A program made the translations under genes and the position numbers. This document shows, piece after piece, positions 1 to 8,355 of a stretch of DNA of 27,295 nt (positions within the stretch are counted from its first letter, which is position 1; each line of letters begins with the position of its first letter). The stretch is from CAZVYN01 sp964631125 (lineage in GTDB: Bacteria > Eisenbacteria > RBG-16-71-46 > CAIMUX01), in the NCBI GenBank assembly GCA_964631125.1, contig CAZVYN010000060.1, forward strand, positions 1 through 27,295. Reading direction: 5' to 3'. The notes beneath the pieces were generated by a model. The model made no database searches. It worked only from the letters and a program-made list of their open reading frames with translations, and was not told the origin of the DNA.

Positions 1-1907
1 CGCCAAAATGATCTCGAACTACGCGGACGACGCCGTCACGAACCGGACACGCATGGGTGCGCCAGGTGTCACAATTCGTGCACCCCGTTTCGTAGCACAG
101 GTCACGGGCGGGTCCCGTCTCAGCGATTTGGTCGAACAAACCGCCCGGGCCCCATCGGTTGGAGTGCTCGATGCGAAATGCGATCCCCGCCTCTTCGTTC
201 TCGAGCGCGGACAGGGCATTCGCTCCGTTGAAGAAGTGGTCGTCCGGCGCGTCGCTGGCCTCGAGCGCTGCTTGGATCCGCGGGTAGCACGGCAGCAACG
301 AGAGCGTCACGCAACTGGCCGAGAAATCGAGGTCCGGATAGAGACGAAACGAGGTAAATGACAGCTCGTCGAGCACCTGACTCTTGAGGTTTTCCGAGTG
401 CCAGACGCCGTTTCCGCGCCAGGCGACGTTTTCTGGAGGATCCGCAACCGGGGTGGTTGAATTCGTGCGCGGATCGTCGTCTTCGTACGTCCATCCACCG
501 TAGTTCGTGCGTCCCGCCATGAGGACGGCGGAGGTGTAGAACGACTCTGGCGGGGCTGGGGACTCGAAGCCTGGCGCGCGTTCGTACGATCGGATCTTGT
601 CGAGAAAGGCTGCGGCTTCCGTGGCGTCTCTCACGGGTACGCGGCCGATCCAGAGTTCGGGATAGACGTCAGCCTGCGCCAGGAAGTCTCCAAGCAGGAG
701 ATTGGACCACGCCACGTCCAACCCCGCGTAGTACCAGGAGCTGGGATACTCGGCGGTCGGGTGGGCCGCTGCCGATCCGCCAACATGCCGTGCCGGAACC
801 ACCTCTACGTCCCCGCCCAACAACACGTAGTCCGTCCCCCAGAGAGCGTAGGCCTCCCGCAGGAACGTTCGGATGCGCTCAGGGTCATCCCCGCCTTCGT
901 AGTTGGCTCGGATCCAATCCATCGAACGAACGACCGTGGGTACGCCGGTTTCCGTTCGCCAATCCGCCCATTCCTGAAACGTCTCCGTCATCGAGCCGTC
1001 CCAGGTTTCACCGCTGATCCACTGATCGTTGGTCAGGATCACCATGTCGATTGCGGGGCCCTCGAGCGAGGGGCGGTCGGTCGGGTGAAAGCCGGTGGCG
1101 TGGTTGGACTCGGTGACAACGGCCAGCGGATCGATCGGGTCCAACGGGTCGATGGGGTCGGCGACGATCCCGATCGTGTCGGGCGAGTCGTACGAGTCGA
1201 CGGCGTCGGGATTGAGTACGTGTGCGCGAACCCACTCGACCTCGATCTTCTCGCGCGAGAACCGACGTTCGGGACGTTGTCGGGAAGGGGCGGCTTCGTT
1301 GGCAGGGATCGGCTCGAGCACCAACGTCACTTCGATCGACTGGTAGAGCTTGAGTTCGCGACTGCCGGAGTCCCACTCGAACGGGAGTGCGGCGAAGTCT
1401 CCGATCCGAATCCCGCGATATCCGTCGTTGCTGGTCAGCGATTCGGGCGTCGGCGGGAATACGTTCGGCTCTTCGTACCAGAACGGATCGGCGACCCAGC
1501 TCTGCGTACTGTCGGCGGGATCCGACCCGGGTGGGATCGGGAACGGAGTGATGTCGGTAGCAACGACGATTGGATCCAACGTCAGCACCAGGATCTCTGC
1601 GACCCGCCGGCCGGGCGGGAGGACCGCGCGCTCCTGGAGCGCGGGGAGCATCGGCGCCCCGACGAATGCCTCGGTCGCGAAGGGGGTCAGGTTTCGATAG
1701 ACCACGGTCGAGTATCCCGTGGTCGAGTCGAGATAGACTGCGACGTCCTCAGGGTCTAGCTTGGACGAGAAGTCGAGCTGCGCCGGAGCTGGAACCTCAT
1801 TTGCAGTCGAGCCTCCCATCGCATCGGGCGCGGACGTCCGCCCCCCCCCCAATTTGTGCGACAAGAGTGAGGCTGAGCACCAAGAAGCTGAGCCTTGGCG
1901 AACGCAA
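1..1907 (-). CDS. Gingipain-type cysteine peptidase (family C25), partial at 3' end, with a probable frameshift near its start
   Basis: The minus frame whose codons end at position 2 is open from the left edge to beyond position 2200. From about 1819 downward it reads as a coherent secreted protein of over 600 residues whose C-terminus lies outside the window. Family C25 features visible are a strand MVILTND near 1045, AIR-like DPERIRTFLREAYALWG, then YVLLGGD and VVPARH near 830, and GRVPV with a KIRSYE helix. An EHSNR motif (His codon 164-166) and ETGC (Cys codon 80-82) sit where C25 enzymes keep their catalytic His and Cys. These enzymes are secreted cysteine endopeptidases, often cargo of outer-membrane secretion. 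No signal peptide precedes the domain in this frame. A good one (RSPRLSFLVLSLTLVAQ) lies one frame off, from a TTG at 1907, and a ten-G run separates them. Coordinates assume the two belong together. Family call is confident; start and intactness are not. Confidence 0.8.
1841..1850 (-). repeat. Homopolymer G10 tract (C10 on the plus strand) at the signal-peptide junction of the C25 gene
   Basis: Ten consecutive C on the plus strand are ten G in the coding sense. Upstream codons ending ACT CTT GTC GCA CAA ATT enter the run in one frame, while the peptidase frame leaves it as GGG CGG ACG TCC. Nine G instead of ten would fuse signal peptide and mature protein. With ten, the signal frame ends at a TGA at about 1799. 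Such runs slip during replication in known phase-variable genes, and they are also a classic sequencing-error site. I cannot tell which applies here. Confidence 0.75.
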
Positions 1908-2063
1908 ATCCCTTGGCAGCGCCGCCTCGCCCTCCCTTTGGACTGGGTAGAAGACTGAGAACTGGCCGCGGACAGGAGCATCAACGCACCCTGATGAAAT
2001 CGGAGCGCGATGAGCGTGCGCCTGGAGCAGGCATAGGTCAAGCGACTGTCGAGGGTTCTGCCG

Positions 2064-3443
2064 CTATCCCGGACCGCAATGGGCCAGCGCCCGCCCCATC
2101 GAAGGCGGCAGGAGTTCACTTGCGGTCCGCCGGTCCCACGAGCGTGTCCACGAAATGACGGCGCGGGACTGGACCCCGATCGGGTCGAGGGGATCGAGGG
2201 GGGTCTCCAGCGGCGGGTTTCGGCGACGGTCGTCGATCATGGAGCGCGAGTCGGCGTTCGGAATCCCGGTCGCCTCCAGCCCGAACTCGATGCGATCTCT
2301 CGCGCCGCAGGCGAGGGACACCCACGCTTCGACGCGGGTGCGATGGCTGCGCCAGTCGTTGCGCGCGCGCATCCGCTCGTCGGTCAGCCGGGTAGCGAAG
2401 ATCCACTGGCCGGTCTGGCCGCCGATCGAGCCGCTGAAGATCTTGGAGCCCGCGCCGTACGGCCAGCCGATCGGCAATCGACGGTAGAAGTAGGCGGGGC
2501 CGTAGATCGTGTGGGTGTACCAGCGATTGGCGCCGGTGTTGGTTTCCGTCGACTCGAGCCGAAACGCGAGCGCACCGGTCGCGGCGCCGAGTGTCCATTG
2601 ATGTGCGATCGCGCTCGGGAATACCCCATGGAGCGCGTCTTCTCCGGCGTAGACGTACGACAGCTCGACGTCTCGCCAGCGTCCGAGCGTCGGCCAGGCG
2701 AGGCGTCCGTGCAGCGCCGCCTTCTGATCGCTGTCGGAGGGCGGCCTCTCGCCGGTCTTGTTCTCGTCGATCCCGAAGAAGATGTCGACGAGATCGCCCG
2801 CGTTCAGTCGCGACGTGCGGTCCTCTCCCCCGAAGAGAATCGTGCGGGAGAAACCGAGCGAGAGATACGGGCGCGGCTGCCACTCCGAGCGGTGGCCGAA
2901 GAGCAGCGGGCGCGAGATGAGACGCGGCTCGTCGTCGAGGTACTGGAGGAAGACATCGCCGGTCCATGTTCCCCAGCTCGGCGGGACGAACGGGAGATCG
3001 AGGCGGCGCGTGGTCGCGGCGGAGACGCCGGCGCGCGGGAGGGCGCTGCGGCCGAGGAGGAGATCGCCGCCGTCGGCTGCGCCCCAACGGAGGGGGCGGA
3101 TGCCGAGGGCGAATTCCCAGCGGTGTCCGCGCCGCAGGAGGGCGGCGCGAATCGGGCGAGCGATCACGGGTTCGTCGGGGGCGCCGGAGGTGCGGTATTC
3201 GGACTCGATGCGGAACGTGGGTGAGAGATGGACGTCGAGGCCAGCTTGGAGGGCGAAAGCGGCGTTGGGATAGATGCGGAGTCCGTCCGCTTCGCGAGCG
3301 GACGAGACGCCTTCACCTTCGTTGGTGTCGGCGGCGGAGGCTTGGAGGGTGAGGGGGCGCGGGGTCCAGCGTTGGGCGCTGGCGGGCGTTGGGAGAAGTA
3401 AGGTCAGAAAGAACAGAGCCGGCCATCGGATGGCCGGCTTCAG
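2064..3443 (-). CDS. Wzi-like outer-membrane beta-barrel protein (capsule/exopolysaccharide associated)
   Basis: The product is 459 residues, starting KPAIRWPALFFLTLLLPTPASA, a textbook Sec signal peptide. A mature part follows that is rich in alternating aromatic and charged strands (YRTSGAPD, FALGIRPLRWG, YLSLGFSRTILFGGED, DIFFGIDENKTG, FRLESTETN). Length and the GFSRTILFGG-type strand fit the Wzi capsule-assembly barrel family, whose members hold surface polysaccharide at the outer membrane. No ATG, GTG or TTG precedes the signal peptide. The best start is CTG at 3443, which overlaps the upstream TGA as CTGA and has GGAG six bases upstream. The GTG at 3167 would remove the signal peptide and part of the barrel, so I rejected it. 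The gene lies directly behind two polysaccharide genes, which supports the role. Barrel is fairly sure; Wzi membership is by pattern only. Confidence 0.7.
   Translation of the reverse strand: MKPAIRWPALFFLTLLLPTPASAQRWTPRPLTLQASAADTNEGEGVSSAREADGLRIYPNAAFALQAGLDVHLSPTFRIESEYRTSGAPDEPVIARPIRAALLRRGHRWEFALGIRPLRWGAADGGDLLLGRSALPRAGVSAATTRRLDLPFVPPSWGTWTGDVFLQYLDDEPRLISRPLLFGHRSEWQPRPYLSLGFSRTILFGGEDRTSRLNAGDLVDIFFGIDENKTGERPPSDSDQKAALHGRLAWPTLGRWRDVELSYVYAGEDALHGVFPSAIAHQWTLGAATGALAFRLESTETNTGANRWYTHTIYGPAYFYRRLPIGWPYGAGSKIFSGSIGGQTGQWIFATRLTDERMRARNDWRSHRTRVEAWVSLACGARDRIEFGLEATGIPNADSRSMIDDRRRNPPLETPLDPLDPIGVQSRAVISWTRSWDRRTASELLPPSMGRALAHCGPG
3417..3439 (-). repeat. Perfect inverted repeat, 10-bp stem with 3-base loop, abutting the dehydrogenase stop codon
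   Basis: The arms are AGCCGGCCAT (3417-3426) and ATGGCCGGCT (3430-3439) around CGG. In the transcript the stem starts at the base after the TGA of the upstream gene and lies inside the signal-peptide codons of the next gene. There is no U-tract, only CTGTTCTTTC. It shares its core, CGGCCAT-NNN-ATGGCCG, with the hairpin at 19451-19471. Confidence 0.75.
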
Positions 3444-4549
3444 ATCCAGCTCCGCACATCCTCGATCACTTCGACGCGACCGCGGTTCTGGAGGGATCGC
3501 TCGGCGGCTTCCAGGACGCGCACGACGCGGAGTCCGTCTTCGCCGTCGCAGCGCGGGCGACGCTTCTGCAGGATCGAAGTGAGAAAGTCATTTACCTCGG
3601 ACTGGAGCGGCTCGAACGACTCCAACTTGGGCGAGACGATGTCGCCGGTGCGGTAGGAGAGCTGGTACTCGCCGAAGGTGTCGGGGTCGCGGAAGTTGAC
3701 CCCCTTGTCGAAGATCTTCACCTGTTCGAGGTGCTCGGTGTCGTCGTAGACGAGCATCTTGGCGTCGCCGACGATCGTCGTGCGGCGCAACTTCGAGGGC
3801 GAGAGCCAGGAGACCTGCGCATGCGCGATGGCGCCGCTGGCGAAGCGCAGGAAGAGAAACGCGACGTCGGGAATCCCCTTCTGCACGAAGTCCTGGCCAT
3901 TGGCGAAGACCTCGACCGGCGCCTCGCCGAGCCAGTGGATGATCATCGAGAGATCGTGCGGCGCGAGGTCCCAGATGACGCTGACGTCTTTCTGGTGTAA
4001 CCCGAGATTCACGCGCGTGGAGCTGACGTAGAAGATCTTCCCGAGTTCGCCGCTGTCCAGGATCTCCTTGATCTTGGTCACCGGCGGACTGAAGAGGAAG
4101 GTGTGGCCGACGGCGAGCGAGAGGCTGCGTTCTTCGGCCAACGAAATGAGTTCGATCGCCTGCTCGGACGACGCGGTGAACGGCTTCTCGACGAAGACAT
4201 GCTTCCCCTCGAGGAGCGCGCGCTTCGCCAGATCGAAATGGGTCGAGAGCGGCGTAGCGATCATGACGGCCGAGAGATCCGGCTGCGCCAGCATGTCGTC
4301 GTATCGATCGAACGGCGTGGCCCCCGGATAGCGCAGGAGCAGACGCTCGACCTTGCCGGCGTCCAGGTCACAGAGCGAGAGCCGCCGACAGAGCCGGTTC
4401 TCGGCCAGGTTGCGGACCAAGTTGGGTCCCCAATAGCCGCAGCCGACCACTCCGACATTCAGGAGTCCACTCCCGGCGCCCGTGCTGATGCCGGCACCGG
4501 CCGCTCCCGCGTCGGTTCGCGTCCCGTTCAATCTTCCGTTGTCCTTCAT
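3440..4549 (-). CDS. Gfo/Idh/MocA family NAD(P)-dependent sugar dehydrogenase
   Basis: The product is 369 residues. After a low-complexity Gly/Ala/Thr N-terminal extension of about 28 residues comes a Rossmann fold with VGVVGCGYWGPNLVRNL, an acidic residue after the second strand (LCDLDAGK), IATPLSTHFDLA and the EKPF motif with the conserved lysine that binds cofactor and substrate. HTFLFSPPV and SVIWDLAPHDLSM follow in the C-terminal alpha/beta domain. Relatives with GYWGPN are commonly found in polysaccharide clusters, where they oxidise nucleotide-activated or free sugars. The exact substrate cannot be read from sequence. The gene lies 70 bases downstream of the sugar-phosphate transferase, and its stop overlaps the CTG start of the Wzi-like gene, so the three are probably co-transcribed. 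Confidence 0.9.
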   Translation of the reverse strand: MKDNGRLNGTRTDAGAAGAGISTGAGSGLLNVGVVGCGYWGPNLVRNLAENRLCRRLSLCDLDAGKVERLLLRYPGATPFDRYDDMLAQPDLSAVMIATPLSTHFDLAKRALLEGKHVFVEKPFTASSEQAIELISLAEERSLSLAVGHTFLFSPPVTKIKEILDSGELGKIFYVSSTRVNLGLHQKDVSVIWDLAPHDLSMIIHWLGEAPVEVFANGQDFVQKGIPDVAFLFLRFASGAIAHAQVSWLSPSKLRRTTIVGDAKMLVYDDTEHLEQVKIFDKGVNFRDPDTFGEYQLSYRTGDIVSPKLESFEPLQSEVNDFLTSILQKRRPRCDGEDGLRVVRVLEAAERSLQNRGRVEVIEDVRSWI

Positions 4550-4619
4550 CTGGAGGTCGGTTCCTTCTGATGCCCCTGAACCGGCAGCCTAAGGTCTGGA
4601 CGGCCCCCAGGCCAAGCGA

Positions 4620-6143
4620 TCAGAGGCCCCCTTTGCCCCAGATCACGACCGGTACGGTCTTGCAGAGGATCCGGAGGTCGGTCGGGAACGACCAGTTGGC
4701 GATATAGAACAAGTCGAGCAGCACCATGTCTTCGAAGGTGACGTAGCTGCGGCCGGTCACCTGCCAGAGGCCGGTCATGCCGGGCGTCACGTCGAGTCGG
4801 CGCTTGTGCCAATCGCGATAGACGTCGTATTCGAAAGGCAGGCAGGGGCGCGGACCGACGAGCGACATCTCCCCCTTCAGCACGTTGAGCAACTGCGGAA
4901 GTTCATCGAGGCTGGTGCGGCGGAGGAATCGCCCGATCGGCGTCACGCGCGAATCGTCGACCAGCTTATACACCTTCGTCCCCTGCGCGTCGGTCGCCGC
5001 AGCCCCGCCTCCCTGCACGAGATCGAGCGCATAGCGCTGATGCACAGGATCTTCGTCGGCCAGGCGCATCGAACGGAACTTGAAGAAGGCGAACGGTCGG
5101 CCGCCCTTGCCGATTCGAAGCTGGCGATAGAGGACCGGGCCTGGGGAACTGAGTCGCACCAACAGCGCCAAGGTCAGCACGAAGGGCAGCAGGACGATCC
5201 CGCCGAGCGTCGTCGCGACCAGATCGAAGATCCGTTTGACCCGCTCGTTGTGTCCGCGCAGCGGCGTGCTCCCGACCGGCGAGAGGGGCACGCCGTGCTC
5301 GATGTTGAACGGCGCCGAATCGACCAGTCGGTTGAAGAGGTTCGAGACCACCTGGACCCGCACGCCCGCTTCCGCCAGACGGTCGGTCACCAGCACGACG
5401 CTCTCGCGCGGCAGATCGGGGGCCGCTAGCACGACGAGATCGACGCCGAGTCTGCTCGCCAACTCCGGCAGGTCGTCGAGGGTCGCCGCGTGGAAGGGGA
5501 TCGAAATCGGGCCGCGCGGCCGATCCGGCCCCGCCATTCCGACCACTTCGATCCCGCTGCTCGAACGGGCCAGATTGCGCGCGACTTGGCGGGCGATGTT
5601 GTCACTCCCGACCACGAGGATGCGCTCGGGCTCGGCCAGGAGACGCGCAGGGGCGCGGTGGAGGCGACCCGCGATGGCGGGACGCATCAAGAGGAGCCAC
5701 GTCCCGAACAGGAGGTGGTGGTCGACGACCAGCATCCGGAGATCCCACGAAATGAAGCGGGCGAAGAAGAAGAGCGCGAGGACCGAGAGACCCGCCGACC
5801 AGACCAGGACCTTCAGGGAGGCGCCGGCCTGTGCCCGCCACGAGCCCCACTTCGCCGGCCGGTACAGCCCGCAGAGGGCGATCGCCACCGGGGCGAGGGT
5901 CGCCAGGAGAAACGGCATCCAACCGGCGGGGATGTCCGCCGGGGACCGCGCGCCGATCCCGGCGTCGAGCGCGGTCAGGGCCAACCAGAGCCCAACCGAC
6001 GCGCCAAGGTCGAGGAACGCCAGCGTCAAGCGTCCACGACGGAACGGATGCGCGGGGCGACCCGGCCGGATCGCGGGGCGAGGCGCGGCTGGATCCCGGA
6101 AGGTCTCGGCGGGCTGCCACCGGACGGAATCCGGTGGCGTCAT
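4620..6143 (-). CDS. Polyprenyl-phosphate sugar-phosphate transferase (WcaJ/WbaP-type) initiating exopolysaccharide synthesis
   Basis: About 507 residues from ATG 6143. An upstream in-frame ATG at 6218 would add 25 residues that look non-coding and has no spaced Shine-Dalgarno site. The N-terminus has about four membrane helices (LALTALDAGIG, FLLATLAPVAIALCGLY, VLVWSAGLSVLALFFFARF, HLLFGTWLLLM). A Rossmann-like CoA-binding-3 domain follows (ILVVGSDNIARQVARNLA), then the bacterial sugar transferase domain: KRIFDLVATTLGGIVLLPF, SPGPVLYRQLRIGKGG, FKFRSM, LRRTSLDELPQLLNVLKGEMSLVGPRP, TPGMTGLWQVTGR. Such enzymes move a sugar phosphate from a nucleotide sugar onto undecaprenyl phosphate at the inner membrane. 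It is the first gene of the polysaccharide group, after a long leader. The particular sugar is unknown. Confidence 0.93.
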   Translation of the reverse strand: MTPPDSVRWQPAETFRDPAAPRPAIRPGRPAHPFRRGRLTLAFLDLGASVGLWLALTALDAGIGARSPADIPAGWMPFLLATLAPVAIALCGLYRPAKWGSWRAQAGASLKVLVWSAGLSVLALFFFARFISWDLRMLVVDHHLLFGTWLLLMRPAIAGRLHRAPARLLAEPERILVVGSDNIARQVARNLARSSSGIEVVGMAGPDRPRGPISIPFHAATLDDLPELASRLGVDLVVLAAPDLPRESVVLVTDRLAEAGVRVQVVSNLFNRLVDSAPFNIEHGVPLSPVGSTPLRGHNERVKRIFDLVATTLGGIVLLPFVLTLALLVRLSSPGPVLYRQLRIGKGGRPFAFFKFRSMRLADEDPVHQRYALDLVQGGGAAATDAQGTKVYKLVDDSRVTPIGRFLRRTSLDELPQLLNVLKGEMSLVGPRPCLPFEYDVYRDWHKRRLDVTPGMTGLWQVTGRSYVTFEDMVLLDLFYIANWSFPTDLRILCKTVPVVIWGKGGL

Positions 6144-6160
6144 CCTGCGCTGGTCTCCAT
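6140..6160 (-). CDS. Possible six-codon leader ORF overlapping the transferase start
   Basis: ATG at 6160 with GAGGAG six bases upstream (6172-6167) opens a six-codon frame (METSAG). Its TGA overlaps the ATG at 6143 as ATGA. The spacing of this Shine-Dalgarno site is much better than that of the transferase itself. It could therefore load ribosomes by coupling, or it could be chance. Confidence 0.25.
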   Translation of the reverse strand: METSAG

Positions 6161-6625
6161 CAGGCACTCCTCGGTCGGCCGGCAACGCGCGAAGAGGGGG
6201 ACCGGACCAAGGCTCCATCCTCGATCGGAGACGGCAAAGGGCTGGGGGGCACCATATGAATTCACTCCCCGTTATTCAACAAGTTGTGGAACCAAGAGCT
6301 GCGCTAGCGCTCGAAGCGTAGCGTGCGCTCTAGCTGCGACTTTCGGCCCTAGGTCCAGCGTGGAGCCCGTTTGGGAGGGTCGGGATCGGGCGGGAATGAA
6401 CCGGATTCGAGGGCCGGATCGGTCCGATTCCTGGTCGTGGTCCCGGCGGAACGAGCGCGCGGCGGTCCATCGTCGAGGGCGCCACTCTCTCGGCACTCGC
6501 CTAACTTACTGTTGTAGAATATTTTATTGGGACATTGATCGTCGACGAGTCCCGCCGCGATCCGGCCTCGCTGAGGGGCCGCCAAGCCCCGAGGGCAGCG
6601 CAGTTCCAGGTTCCACAACCTAAGG
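6161..6625. other. Intergenic region between the sensor kinase gene and the polysaccharide genes
   Basis: About 480 bases with no convincing gene on either strand. The open frames here are shadows with Arg/Pro/Ser-rich translations. An AT-rich island near 6505-6540 contains, on the minus strand, a weak promoter-like pair (TCGACG, 18 bases, TATTCT), which would give a leader of over 300 bases. A GCGCTAGCGC palindrome lies at about 6302-6311. GTTGTGGAACC (6283-6293) recurs inverted at 6609-6619. I do not recognise a riboswitch; the c-di-GMP aptamer pattern was looked for by eye and not seen. Confidence 0.6.
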
Positions 6626-8347
6626 CTAGGCGGCGGAGCGGAGGGGGGGGGCTTGGGCGTCCTCCCCCACCCCCGAGTGCACGCGCGGCAGCCAGACGGA
6701 GAAGCAGCTGCCGGCGCCGGGGCTCGACTCGACCCAGATCTTGCCGCCGTGCTCCTCGACGATCCCTTTGCAGATGACAAGGCCGAGGCCGGTGCCGCCG
6801 GCCGAGCGGGTGGTCGAGGAGTTGAGTTGGTGGAATTTCGTGAACAGCTTCGGGAGGTCCTCGGGGGTGATTCCGATCCCGCGGTCGCGGATGCGGACCG
6901 TCAGGCCTTCCCCTTCCGGCTCGGCCGCGATGTCGACGGTCGATCCTTCGGGCGAGAACTTGATGGCGTTCGCGATCAGGTTGACCAGGACCTGGGCGAC
7001 GCGCAGGGAGTCGATCTCGATCATCGGGAGATCGCGGCGCACTGAGCTTTCCAAGCGGATCCGCTTCGGACCGGCCAGATTGCCGATGTCCAGGAGGACG
7101 CGCTCGACCAGCGACGACATGGCGGTCGGCTCGAAGTTGGTGGAGAGCTTCGACGACTCGAGTTTCGAGAAGTCGAGGATGTCGTTGATGAGCAGCTCGA
7201 GTCGCGAGACGTTCGCCTGGCAGATCTGGATCATCTCGAGTTGACCCGCATCGGCCGGGAAGTACTTCTCGTCCCCGAGGATCTCGAGCGTCGCCTTGAT
7301 CGCGGTGAGCGGCGTGCGCACCTCGTGCGAGACGACGGCGACGAACTCCGACTTCATCCGGTCGAGATCGCGGATCTTTCCGTAGACCGACGCATTGCGG
7401 ATGGCGATCGACGCCTGCGACGCGAAGTTGACGAGGAGATCTTGATCGTCGTCCGAGAACCGGTCGGGGCGATCCGAGAGGACCGCGACCGTGCCGATCG
7501 CCTCTCCTTCTTGCAGGAGCGGGACGACCAACACCCAACTCGCGAGGGCCGAGTCGCCGACGAACTCCGCCTGCACCGGTTCGCGCAGCGCGAGCGACTT
7601 CTCGTTCGGCTCGACGATCTGCGCCACCAGATTGCGCCAGCCTTCCGATCCTTCGTCCAGCCCCTGACTCAGCTCGGCCGACAGCTGCCCCGTCTCCTCG
7701 TGCAAGAGGAAGACGATGCCGCGGTGACCGCCGGTCAGCTCGACGCCGTGTTGCAGGATCAGGCGCAGCGTGCGGTCGAGGTGCAGGCTGGAGGTGATCT
7801 CCTTGCCAACCTCGTAGAGCGAACGGATCCGACGCGTGGCTTCGTCGACGCGGCGGCGGAGTTCCTCTTGATGGCGGGCCAGCGCGAGATGGTTGGACTT
7901 CAGCTCCTCGTTGGCCACGCGGAGGTTGTCGACGAAACGGCGATTCTCTTCCAGGAGTTGTCGACGCTCGAGCGCCTTGTGGATCGTGCGCTCCATCTCG
8001 TACAGATCGAACGGTTTGAGGACGTAGTCGTAGGCGCCTTGCCGCATCGCGTCGATCGCGGTCAGCGTCGACGCGTTGCCGGTCAGCACGATCACCTCGG
8101 TATCGACGTTGTTCTCCTTGGCCGCGCGCAGCACCGCTAGCCCATCTCGCCCCGGCAAGTTGAGATCGGTCACGACCAGATCGAACGTCGCCGCCCCCAG
8201 CTTCGCGATCGCCTCTTCGGCGCTGCGCGCGAGCGTCAGGTCGTAGTCGAGCCCTTCGAAGAACTCACCGAAGATCAGGAGCAGCGGCTCTTCGTCATCG
8301 ACGACCAAGAGCCTCGGCCTCTGCATGGTTGCCTGCGCCGACTCCAC
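6626..8347 (-). CDS. Receiver-GAF-histidine kinase sensor protein
   Basis: The product is 573 residues from GTG 8347, chosen because AGGAGG lies four bases upstream; an ATG seven codons inside lacks such a site. Domains in order are a receiver (about 10-130) with DDEE, phospho-acceptor Asp61 in VVTDLNLPG and VLKPF; a coiled coil (about 130-190); a GAF domain (about 190-340); HisKA with VVSHEVRTPL; and HATPase_c with LVNLIANAIKFSPEG, DRGIGI, FTKFHQ and GGTGLGLVICKGIVEEHGG. The kinase therefore both receives a phosphoryl group and reads a ligand or protein signal. It has no membrane segment, so it acts in the cytosol. The gene lies eight bases behind the diguanylate cyclase gene, so the two are surely co-transcribed. 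A C9 run sits just before the stop codon. Confidence 0.93.
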   Translation of the reverse strand: MESAQATMQRPRLLVVDDEEPLLLIFGEFFEGLDYDLTLARSAEEAIAKLGAATFDLVVTDLNLPGRDGLAVLRAAKENNVDTEVIVLTGNASTLTAIDAMRQGAYDYVLKPFDLYEMERTIHKALERRQLLEENRRFVDNLRVANEELKSNHLALARHQEELRRRVDEATRRIRSLYEVGKEITSSLHLDRTLRLILQHGVELTGGHRGIVFLLHEETGQLSAELSQGLDEGSEGWRNLVAQIVEPNEKSLALREPVQAEFVGDSALASWVLVVPLLQEGEAIGTVAVLSDRPDRFSDDDQDLLVNFASQASIAIRNASVYGKIRDLDRMKSEFVAVVSHEVRTPLTAIKATLEILGDEKYFPADAGQLEMIQICQANVSRLELLINDILDFSKLESSKLSTNFEPTAMSSLVERVLLDIGNLAGPKRIRLESSVRRDLPMIEIDSLRVAQVLVNLIANAIKFSPEGSTVDIAAEPEGEGLTVRIRDRGIGITPEDLPKLFTKFHQLNSSTTRSAGGTGLGLVICKGIVEEHGGKIWVESSPGAGSCFSVWLPRVHSGVGEDAQAPPLRSAA

Positions 8348-8355
8348 GTTCCCTC

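Noticed and set aside
761..1759. 332-codon plus-strand open frame
   Set aside because: It is antisense to the frame that reads as a C25 peptidase with recognisable motifs; its own translation has no sense.
2064..3167. GTG 3167 as start of the outer-membrane gene
   Set aside because: It drops a clear signal peptide and about 90 barrel residues encoded upstream in the same frame.
6144..6625. c-di-GMP riboswitch in the long leader
   Set aside because: Suggested by context, but the conserved GEMM aptamer pattern was not found by eye; a covariance search would be decisive.
6349..6780. Minus-strand open frame in the gap before the polysaccharide genes
   Set aside because: Ser/Arg/Pro-rich, overlaps the end of the sensor kinase in another frame, no start site or family features.
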